From Desulfobacterales bacterium (GTDB lineage Bacteria; Desulfobacterota; Desulfobacteria; Desulfobacterales; Desulfobacteraceae), in the NCBI GenBank assembly GCA_022361315.1, contig JAKSBB010001218.1, positions 1-6,811 on the forward strand: a stretch of DNA of 6,811 bases. Reading direction: 5' to 3'. Positions 1 to 5,100 of this stretch are shown in pieces. The position numbers and the translations under genes were made by a program. The first letter of the stretch is position 1; each line of letters opens with the position of its first letter. The notes below the pieces were generated by a model. It searched no databases. It saw nothing but the letters and a program-made list of their open reading frames with translations, and was not told the origin of the DNA.

Positions 1-37
1 CCAATTTGACAATTTCCTTAAACTACTGAACGGGATT

Positions 38-51
38 TAATAAATTTATTA
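38..51. repeat. 14-bp perfect AT palindrome upstream of the sigma-54 promoter
   Basis: TAATAAATTTATTA is a perfect dyad centred at 44/45. It lies about 80-90 bp upstream of the -24 element at 129-134, a distance at which activators of sigma-54 RNA polymerase commonly bind. It contains only A and T, so chance occurrence in this AT-rich spacer is quite possible. Its role as an upstream activating site is an inference. Confidence 0.3.
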
Positions 52-128
52 GCCTTCCAAACCATCCCAAACCAACAAATAAAAACAACACATTGTAATC
101 ACTTATCATTTCAAACATCATCGCCTCC

Positions 129-143
129 TGGCACACCAATTGC
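129..143 (+). promoter_or_regulatory. Sigma-54 (RpoN) -24/-12 promoter for the GcvT-like gene
   Basis: TGGCACACCAATTGC matches the sigma-54 consensus TGGCACG-N4-TTGC at every conserved base except one (A in place of the G at the seventh position). The -24 GG (130-131) and -12 GC (142-143) are separated by exactly 10 nt, which is the diagnostic spacing. The predicted transcription start is near 155, giving an untranslated leader of about 80 nt before the ATG at 236. Sigma-54 promoters need an ATP-dependent enhancer-binding activator, so the gene is probably switched on by a specific signal. No activator gene is visible in the window. Confidence 0.85.
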
Positions 144-235
144 GAAGGCCATTACAAAATTTATGATTTTGGATTCGGGTTTTCCTAAAGACCCCCCAAA
201 CAAAATAAACCGAATAATAAACAAAGGAGATAGAC

Positions 236-1330
236 ATGACCAAGATTACACGGACATCGGCACTGACCGCCCGCCACCTGGACCTGGGAGGCGACCTTCA
301 GGAATACATCCGCATGGGCGTGCCCCTAACCTACAACACCGACCCGAAAGAGGAGCATGACGCCATCCGGGAAGCTGCCGGCATGTATGACTTCACCGCC
401 TTTCTGAAGTTCCGTGTTTCCGGGCCCGATGCAGCCAAGGCGCTGAACCACGCCGTGACCTTTGATGTAAACAAGATCAAACCCGGCCAGTCCAAATACG
501 GCCCCTACCTGAGAGAAACCGGTGTCATCTGTGATGACGGTATTGTGTTTAACCTGGGCAATAATGAATGGCTGGGCTGCCACGGGGACGGCTGTGCCAG
601 AGCCATGGTGGAACTCTCTGCCGAAGGCCTGGATTGTGTGGTGGAGTATGACTACTGGACCCACCTGATTTCCCTGCAGGGCCCTAAAGCTGTTGAGTTG
701 CTGGATGCCCATTCCCCCGACGATATCACTGCCATTGATTATTTCACCCATCTCAACGAAACCGAGCTGTTCGGCTGCAAGGTCATGATCTCCCGTACCG
801 GTTTTTCCGGTGAGCGGGGCTATGAGATCATGTGCGGCCCCGATCAGGCCGTCACCATCTGGGACAGCATTCTGGAGTACGGCAGACCCATGGGCATGCT
901 GCCCTGCGCCGTTGAAAGCGTATTCCCTCTGCGCATGGAAGCCGGGCTGATGTGGAGACGCTTTGACCTCATGGAAAACACTCCCTGGGAAGTTAATATG
1001 GGATGGTCCGTGGACCGGAATAAAGGTGACTTCCGCGGCAAAGATGCCCTGATGGCTGCTGAAGGTAAAGAGCGGTATAAGCTGGTGGGCCTGGATGTTG
1101 ATATTCAGGAAGCCCTGAAGGGCGGAGAGAAAATTTTTGTAAACGGCGAAGAAGTTGGCGTCGTTCATGATAAACCGGTCTGGACCCATCGCATGAACAA
1201 ATCCCTGGCCCTGGCCCATGTCAATCCCGAGTTGAAGCCCGTGGGCACCAAACTTGAGATTCAGCGGGAAGAAGGTATGTGCACCGCCACCGTTGTAAAG
1301 TTCCCGGTTTACGACATCAAAACCCGTTAG
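236..1330 (+). CDS. GcvT-family aminomethyltransferase / folate-dependent demethylase-like protein
   Basis: A 364-residue cytoplasmic protein of the GcvT fold, the T-protein family that passes a one-carbon group from a substrate to tetrahydrofolate. Seen by eye: GVICDDGIV (96-104), carrying the Asp pair that aligns with the catalytic Asp of GcvT; TGFSGERGYEI (188-198), matching the GcvT motif TGYTGEDGFEI with its folate-contacting Glu (E197); LRMEAGL (232-238), with the conserved Arg R233; and FRGKDAL (266-272), leading into the C-terminal barrel domain. Length is normal for GcvT or for DmdA-type demethylases and short for LigM/DesA O-demethylases. The start is set by AAAGGAGA at 223-230, with 6 nt between GGAG and the ATG. 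No gcvH or gcvP is nearby, so a role in glycine cleavage is unlikely. A stand-alone demethylase for a methylated amine, sulfonium or methoxy compound is more plausible. The family is confident; the substrate is unknown. Confidence 0.85.
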   Translation: MTKITRTSALTARHLDLGGDLQEYIRMGVPLTYNTDPKEEHDAIREAAGMYDFTAFLKFRVSGPDAAKALNHAVTFDVNKIKPGQSKYGPYLRETGVICDDGIVFNLGNNEWLGCHGDGCARAMVELSAEGLDCVVEYDYWTHLISLQGPKAVELLDAHSPDDITAIDYFTHLNETELFGCKVMISRTGFSGERGYEIMCGPDQAVTIWDSILEYGRPMGMLPCAVESVFPLRMEAGLMWRRFDLMENTPWEVNMGWSVDRNKGDFRGKDALMAAEGKERYKLVGLDVDIQEALKGGEKIFVNGEEVGVVHDKPVWTHRMNKSLALAHVNPELKPVGTKLEIQREEGMCTATVVKFPVYDIKTR

Positions 1331-1358
1331 CAGGACCGGAGTTCAGGTTTTGCCTCAG

Positions 1359-1393
1359 ACAGCCGGCTGCCCGTGATAGGGGCAGCCGGCTGT
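1359..1393 (+). terminator. 14-bp GC-rich hairpin after the GcvT-like gene
   Basis: ACAGCCGGCTGCCC (1359-1372) and GGGCAGCCGGCTGT (1380-1393) are perfect inverted copies around a 7-nt loop, starting 28 bp after the stop codon. The downstream side is TTCCTAACTG, not a true T-run. It may therefore act as an mRNA 3'-end stabiliser or a weak terminator, helped by the C-rich stretch that follows, rather than as a textbook intrinsic terminator. Confidence 0.65.
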
Positions 1394-1415
1394 TCCTAAC
1401 TGTAGGCCCAGACCG

Positions 1416-1543
1416 ATCTTTCAAATCATATTTTCTTCAAATTTCATCAATACAAAACAAACACTTTCACAATTTCCAAAATTACTCTTGCAATTTACAT
1501 AAAATAACACTATTTCCAAGCATTCACATATCTACAAATCTCT
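1416..1543 (+). promoter_or_regulatory. C-rich, G-depleted stretch: candidate Rho utilisation region
   Basis: I count 30 C and only 2 G in these 128 bases, and no strong hairpin. A long, unstructured RNA with C far above G is the known signature of Rho loading sites. It directly follows the gene-end hairpin that lacks a T-run, which fits Rho-dependent termination of the GcvT-like transcript. The same stretch must also contain the promoter of the next gene if that gene is transcribed separately. Confidence 0.4.
1488..1516 (+). promoter_or_regulatory. Weak candidate sigma-70-type promoter for the EamA gene
   Basis: TTGCAA (1488-1493) and TATTTC (1511-1516) are separated by 17 nt and lie about 70 bp before the transporter start. 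They match the -35 consensus at 4/6 and the -10 consensus at 3/6. In such AT-rich DNA this is weak support. No sigma-54 element (GG-N10-GC) was found in this spacer. Confidence 0.2.
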
Positions 1544-1587
1544 GACTATGATCACAAAAATAGCGGCGCAATAACAAGGAAGACACC

Positions 1588-2529
1588 ATGCCCAAAACGG
1601 ATTATACCAAAGCCCTCTTTTCCGTATTGTTTGCAGGCACCCTCTGGTCATTTGGCGGACTCACCGTCAGATACATGGAAGCCCCCCAGGATTTCAGATG
1701 GCAGTACCTCTTTTTCCGCGGGTTAACGGTTGCCGTTATTTTATGCCTCTATTTGATTTCCAGAGACGGTGTCCGGTTTGCCGCCCGGATAAAAAAACTC
1801 GGCAAATCCGGCGTCATCGGCGCAATAGGCCTGCTGTCCGCCTTCATCTTTTTTATCTGGTCCATCACCCTGACCACGGTGGCCAATACGCTTTTTCTAT
1901 ATGCCACCACCCCCTTTGTCGCGGCCTTTCTGGGGATACTCATTCTCAAGGAGCGGATCCGGATGATGACCTGGATTGCCATGACCGTTGCAGTGATCGG
2001 TATTTCCGTCATGGTCATGGAGGGCCTGGAAACCGGGAACCTGCTGGGAACCTTGACCGGCTTTCTCTCCGCATGCGGGTTTGCCGTTTTTTCCATATCC
2101 CTCCGGTATCGGAAAGATACGCCCCAGTTTGCCACCATTGCACTGGCCGGTATCCTCTGCGCCGCATTGACCTTTTTTATCCTGGGGGTTGAGGGGGCGT
2201 CCGTATTGATGCCGGTCCGGAATATTCTGTTGAGTATGATCCACGGGGCATTGGTGGGTGTCGGCCTGATCTTTTTCTCATTTGGTGCCAAACATTTCAC
2301 GGCTGCCGAACTGAACCTGCTGTCTCTCATTGAGGTGGTGGGCGGGGTGGTTTGGGTCTATCTGCCGGTATTCGGTATCAATGAAGTGCCAAGTGTGCCG
2401 TCAGTGGTCGGGGGCTGCATATTATCTGGCGCCATCCTTTTAAATTGCTGGGGGGATAAACGCACAACCGACCGGGTGTCCTGTGATGCACCGCCCCGGA
2501 ACCTGCCAAACAAAGAGTTCAGACCATAA
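1588..2529 (+). CDS. EamA/DMT-family inner-membrane transporter
   Basis: A 313-residue integral membrane protein with the hydrophobic pattern of ten helices arranged as two EamA repeats, the usual size for this drug/metabolite transporter family. The first repeat begins with LFAGTLWSFGGLTVRYM (14-30) and ends with the typical TTPFVAAFLGILILKERI (107-124). The second repeat starts around residue 150 and ends with LNLLSLIEVVGGVVWVY (242-258) and VVGGCILSGAILL (273-285). A polar tail of about 25 residues follows. Members usually export or exchange small metabolites such as amino acids or nucleotides by secondary transport; the substrate cannot be read from sequence. The start is supported by AAGGA at 1576-1580, 7 nt before the ATG. 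The gene stands alone: 257 bp after the GcvT-like gene and closed by its own terminator. A link to the neighbours' substrate is only an inference. Confidence 0.88.
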   Translation: MPKTDYTKALFSVLFAGTLWSFGGLTVRYMEAPQDFRWQYLFFRGLTVAVILCLYLISRDGVRFAARIKKLGKSGVIGAIGLLSAFIFFIWSITLTTVANTLFLYATTPFVAAFLGILILKERIRMMTWIAMTVAVIGISVMVMEGLETGNLLGTLTGFLSACGFAVFSISLRYRKDTPQFATIALAGILCAALTFFILGVEGASVLMPVRNILLSMIHGALVGVGLIFFSFGAKHFTAAELNLLSLIEVVGGVVWVYLPVFGINEVPSVPSVVGGCILSGAILLNCWGDKRTTDRVSCDAPPRNLPNKEFRP

Positions 2530-2544
2530 CGGCGCCATCTTTGC

Positions 2545-2574
2545 CCGGCTCCCCGCCGGATTTTCATTTTTTTT
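2545..2574 (+). terminator. Intrinsic terminator of the EamA gene
   Basis: The stem CCGGC (2545-2549) / GCCGG (2555-2559), with loop TCCCC, is followed by a tract of 12 T in 14 bases (2561-2574, interrupted by CA). It lies 15 bp after the stop codon. A short all-GC stem with a T tail is the classic Rho-independent form. Confidence 0.75.
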
Positions 2575-2610
2575 ATATTAAGGAAACAAACCGGTTCTGC
2601 TAATTTTCCC

Positions 2611-2630
2611 GCTGAAAAAACAGATTCAGC
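2611..2630. repeat. Small inverted repeat
   Basis: GCTGAA (2611-2616) and TTCAGC (2625-2630) are inverted copies around an A-rich 8-nt loop. It could be an operator upstream of the candidate promoter at 2707 or part of the 3' end of the previous transcript. A 6-bp stem is weak evidence on its own. Confidence 0.25.
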
Positions 2631-2706
2631 AAAACAATCTCAGGTCTTTTAATTTCAGCACCTACAAAACGCCAAAAGCCCCATATTTCCTGTGTTTTAA
2701 AAACCC

Positions 2707-2735
2707 TTGACTATTGGTCCGCCCTCCATTAGGAA
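2707..2735 (+). promoter_or_regulatory. Candidate sigma-70-type promoter for the ABC operon
   Basis: TTGACT (2707-2712; 5/6 match to the -35 consensus) and TAGGAA (2730-2735; 3/6 match to the -10 consensus) are separated by 17 nt. The predicted start near 2742 would place the whole structured block and the terminator at 2949-2976 inside a 5' leader of about 320 nt. The -10 element is poor, so an activator may be needed or the true promoter may lie elsewhere in the spacer. Confidence 0.4.
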
Positions 2736-2741
2736 AGTAGC

Positions 2742-2976
2742 AGTTTTTACGAATTTAATCTTTTTGATTGTATTGGGGATGCGAATGGCTTTCCGTTATT
2801 TTTACCGGTTCCAACGATTTACCGGCTTCTTTTTTACGAAGTCTGCCCGGTAGGCGTCCAGGTAAAACGCGGAATAACAAACGCAACACCCCGGAGGCCA
2901 TGGGCAGACCGAAACAGGCTCCCCATGGTTTTGTTGTGTATGAAAGGACTGTGGGATATCCTGCAGCCCTTTTTTT
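2742..2976 (+). ncRNA. Candidate structured 5' leader (attenuator or riboswitch-like), class unknown
   Basis: GTCTGCCC (2841-2848) can pair perfectly with GGGCAGAC (2902-2909), enclosing a smaller GCGT/ACGC stem (2854-2857 with 2867-2870). Bases 2902-2904 are also part of CCATGGG (2898-2904), which pairs perfectly with CCCATGG (2922-2928). The two stems share bases and cannot form together. Upstream there is a direct repeat of TTTACCGG (2801-2808 and 2818-2825), and its TACCGG core is complementary to CCGGTA at 2847-2852. The block ends in an intrinsic terminator placed before the ABC operon. Alternative pairing followed by a terminator is the architecture of conditional termination. By eye I could not match it to the TPP, SAM, cobalamin, glycine, c-di-GMP, THF or guanidine classes. 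The borders depend on the uncertain promoter. Confidence 0.4.
2949..2976 (+). terminator. Intrinsic terminator in the leader of the ABC operon
   Basis: CTGTGGG (2949-2955) pairs with CCTGCAG (2960-2966) across an ATAT loop, with two G-T wobbles. CCC and an unbroken run of seven T (2970-2976) follow. It lies about 85 bp before the binding-protein start and well beyond the terminator of the previous gene, so it more likely acts on transcripts entering the ABC operon than as a second terminator for the EamA gene. The 3-nt gap between stem and T-run makes it somewhat less than ideal. Confidence 0.5.
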
Positions 2977-3047
2977 GTGAGGTGAAGGAACCTGTTTAGA
3001 AGATAGTCCGGCGGCTGAATTTAAATTTTTCTTTTTTAATGAGGAAA

Positions 3048-3053
3048 AGGAGG
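3048..3053 (+). promoter_or_regulatory. Strong ribosome-binding site that favours the second of three ATGs
   Basis: AGGAGG is a full Shine-Dalgarno core. It is only 2 nt from the first in-frame ATG (3056), 8 nt from the second (3062) and 14 nt from the third (3068). The second has the ideal distance, so the binding protein most likely starts at 3062. Confidence 0.7.
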
Positions 3054-3061
3054 GTATGACA

Positions 3062-4207
3062 ATGATCATGAAACGAATCTCAATGGCAATTGCAGTTCTG
3101 ATGATGGCCCTGTTAGCAGCCGACGGGCTTTACGCCGCATCGGTTTATAAAATAGGTGGCATTTTCTCTTCCACGGGCCGGGCATCCTTCCTGGGTGACC
3201 CCGAACAGAAAACCATGGAAATGATGATCGAAAAAATCAATGCGGCAGGTGGTATTGACGGCGTCAAACTGGAAGCGGTGATTTACGATTCCGAAGGCGA
3301 TCCTGCCAAGGCGGTTTCCGCCGTTAACAAACTGCTGCACAAGGACAAGGTGCTGGCGATTATCGGGCCGTCCACCACCCCCACCACCCTGGCCATCGTG
3401 AACTTTGTGGAACGGGCTCAGGTGCCCCTGATCTCCTGTGCTGCCGGTGTTAAAATCACCTCTCCGGTAAAACCGTGGGTATTCAAAACCGCCCAGAGTG
3501 ACCTTCTGGCCGTGGCTGCCGTTTACCAGCACATGAAGGCCAAGGGGATCAAAAAAATCGGTGTCCTGACCGTTGCCAACTCCTTCGGGGAAAGCGGAAA
3601 GCACCAATTGCTGAACCAGGCCAAGGATTTCGGTCTTGAAGTGGTACAGGCGGACAGCTTCGGTGCCAAAGATACCGATATGACAGCCCAGCTCACCAAA
3701 ATCAAAGCTGCAGGACCCGATGCCATCGTCTGTTGGGGCACCAACCCCGGACCTGCCGTTGTGGCCAAGAACGTAAAGCAGCTTAAAATTGATCTGCCCC
3801 TGTACCAGAGCCACGGGGTTGCCTCACCCAAGTTCATCGAGCTTGCCGGAGATGCAGCCAACGGCATCATCCTTCCCACGGGCAAGATTCTTGTGACCGG
3901 ACTGCTCGACGGCAGCGATCCCCAGAAGGCAATCCTGGAAGGATATCAGAAGGATTACAAGGCCAAATACAACGCCAATGTATCCGGTTTCGGCGGCTAT
4001 GCCTACGATGCCGTGAATATTCTTGCCGGTGCCCTGAAAGGCAGCGGCGGTGATAAAAACAAGATCCGCGATGCACTGGAAGCCACCCAGGGCCACATGG
4101 GCGCCACTGGAGAATTCAACTTCTCCGGCAAAGACCACAACGGACTTTCTCCGAAAGCCTTCGTCATGGTGGAAATTGAAAACGGAACCTGGAAACTGAT
4201 CAAATAA
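3062..4207 (+). CDS. Periplasmic substrate-binding protein of a HAAT/LIV-type ABC importer
   Basis: A 381-residue protein (383 from the upstream ATG at 3056) that captures the solute in the periplasm and delivers it to the LivH/LivM channel. A Sec signal peptide is clear: MKR, then a hydrophobic run (8-20), with cleavage near A25/A26 before SVYKIGG. There is no lipobox Cys. The mature part is a type I periplasmic-binding fold (Peripla_BP_6): IGGIFSSTGRASFLG (31-45), INAAGGIDGVKLE (59-71), YDSEGDPAKAV (75-85), AIIGPSTTPTTLAI (99-112), VPLISCAA (121-128) and GVLTVANSFGESG (167-179). The C-terminal end holds GGYAYDAV (311-318) and the GATGEFNFSGKDHNG segment (347-361). Length is normal. It is the first gene of the importer operon, with a strong ribosome-binding site. 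The ligand may be a branched-chain amino acid, an amide, or an aromatic or other carboxylic acid; the pocket segment SCAAGVKIT differs from SPGATNPELT of E. coli LivK (recalled from memory), so leucine is not assured. Confidence 0.88.
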   Translation: MIMKRISMAIAVLMMALLAADGLYAASVYKIGGIFSSTGRASFLGDPEQKTMEMMIEKINAAGGIDGVKLEAVIYDSEGDPAKAVSAVNKLLHKDKVLAIIGPSTTPTTLAIVNFVERAQVPLISCAAGVKITSPVKPWVFKTAQSDLLAVAAVYQHMKAKGIKKIGVLTVANSFGESGKHQLLNQAKDFGLEVVQADSFGAKDTDMTAQLTKIKAAGPDAIVCWGTNPGPAVVAKNVKQLKIDLPLYQSHGVASPKFIELAGDAANGIILPTGKILVTGLLDGSDPQKAILEGYQKDYKAKYNANVSGFGGYAYDAVNILAGALKGSGGDKNKIRDALEATQGHMGATGEFNFSGKDHNGLSPKAFVMVEIENGTWKLIK

Positions 4208-4223
4208 ACCTTTAGGACCTTAG

Positions 4224-5099
4224 ATGCAGGAAATCATTCAATACCTCTTTTCAGGAATAACCACCGGTGCAATTTATGCGGTGATCGCCGTGGGGCTGTC
4301 CATGCTGTACAGCTCCACGGAGCTCATCAACTTTGCCCACGGTGAATTTGTCATGGTGGGTGCCATGGCCATGGTGACCTTCTGGGTACAACTGGCCTGG
4401 CCCCTGCCCCTGGCCATGCTGGGCGCAGTGGCGCTGGGCTGCACACTGGGACTGCTGTTTGAGCGGTTCGCCATACGAACGGCAAAGACGCCTAATCCCA
4501 TCGTACTGGTGATCATTACCGTCGGCGCCTCAATCTTTTTGAGGGGCACCGGCATGATTGCCTGGGGAAAGGACCCTTTCAGTGTCCCCTCCTTTTCCAG
4601 TCATGACTCCTTTGAGATTCTCGGAGCGGCATTGCTTCCCCAGAGTATCTGGATCGTACTGGCCGCCATCGGCCTTGCAGGGGGGATTCATTTTTTCCTG
4701 AAAAAGACATTGACCGGAAAAGCCATGGTGGCCTGTGCCGTTAACCAGAAGGCGGCCTGGCTATCCGGTATTCCCTCTGAACGGATGGCCGTCCTGGCCT
4801 TTGCCATTAGCACTGGATGCGGTGCCATTGCAGGGATTTTCATCGCCCCCATCACCATGAGTTCTTACGATATGGGCACCATTCTCGGACTCAAGGGATT
4901 CTGCGCCGCCATGATCGGCGGGCTTGGCAGTCTGTGGGGCGCCTTTGCCGGCGGTATTCTGCTGGGGGTGCTGGAATCATTAGGGGCCGGTCTGATCTCC
5001 TCGGGCCTGAAAGATGCCATTGCCTTTATTCTTCTTCTCCTGATTCTCTACATCCGCCCCGGCGGACTCTTTGCAGCCAAAGAGGCAAAGCGGTTTTAG
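4224..5099 (+). CDS. livH: LivH-type ABC importer permease
   Basis: A 291-residue inner-membrane protein, usual length for LivH, forming one half of the translocation channel with the LivM-like protein. Family marks: GAIYAVIAVGLSMLY (15-29), followed by INFAHGEFVMVGA (35-47); the cytoplasmic segment KTLTGKAMVACAVNQKAAW (161-179); DMGTILGLKGFCAAMIGGLG (216-235), which resembles the ATPase-contacting loop and the helix after it; and the closing IRPGGLF (277-283). Eight or so hydrophobic helices are apparent. It starts 16 nt after the binding-protein stop with AGGA at 4214-4217, 6 nt before the ATG. The symbol reflects family position in a LivKHMGF operon and does not imply proven leucine transport. 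Confidence 0.9.
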   Translation: MQEIIQYLFSGITTGAIYAVIAVGLSMLYSSTELINFAHGEFVMVGAMAMVTFWVQLAWPLPLAMLGAVALGCTLGLLFERFAIRTAKTPNPIVLVIITVGASIFLRGTGMIAWGKDPFSVPSFSSHDSFEILGAALLPQSIWIVLAAIGLAGGIHFFLKKTLTGKAMVACAVNQKAAWLSGIPSERMAVLAFAISTGCGAIAGIFIAPITMSSYDMGTILGLKGFCAAMIGGLGSLWGAFAGGILLGVLESLGAGLISSGLKDAIAFILLLLILYIRPGGLFAAKEAKRF

Positions 5100-5100
5100 C

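Larger units (their letters stand above)
2530..3061. other. 532-bp non-coding spacer between the EamA gene and the ABC operon
   Basis: No convincing protein gene on either strand. From left to right it holds an intrinsic terminator (2545-2574), an AT-rich stretch with a 6-bp inverted repeat (2611-2630), a candidate promoter (2707-2735), a GC-richer block of inverted and direct repeats (about 2800-2930), a second intrinsic terminator (2949-2976) and the ribosome-binding site of the binding-protein gene. The GC-richer block inside an otherwise AT-rich spacer suggests a selected RNA structure. Confidence 0.7.

Noticed and set aside
163..360. A small + strand frame starting in the untranslated leader of the GcvT-like gene
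   Set aside because: No ribosome-binding site precedes it, and most of it overlaps the true gene out of frame.
326..1219. A 297-codon minus-strand open frame inside the GcvT-like gene
   Set aside because: It is antisense to a gene with clear family motifs, gives a protein with no recognisable motif, and is explained by codon bias of the true gene.
236..1330. Calling the first gene gcvT of a glycine cleavage operon
   Set aside because: No gcvH or gcvP gene is adjacent, the gene has its own promoter and gene end, and the N-terminal region departs from classical GcvT.
2530..2544. A second sigma-54-like element (CGGCGCCATCTTTGC, GG-N10-GC) right after the EamA stop
   Set aside because: The -12 side fits, but the -24 side matches poorly, and it abuts the terminator hairpin at 2545-2559, so a transcript from it would begin inside the terminator.
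2900..2980. A 26-codon leader peptide overlapping the leader terminator, as in amino-acid attenuation
   Set aside because: GGAGG at 2893-2897 is only 2 nt from the ATG, and there is no run of Leu, Ile or Val codons. The frame ends by chance just after the T-run.
2755..3069. A 104-codon minus-strand open frame in the long spacer
   Set aside because: It runs across the whole structured leader and the T-rich tract, shows no recognisable domain, and has a composition that looks like translated non-coding DNA.
5071..5100. An upstream TTG start for the LivM-like permease
   Set aside because: It would overlap livH by 29 nt without a proper ribosome-binding site. The ATG at 5101 gives the normal N-terminus and a 1-nt coupled junction.
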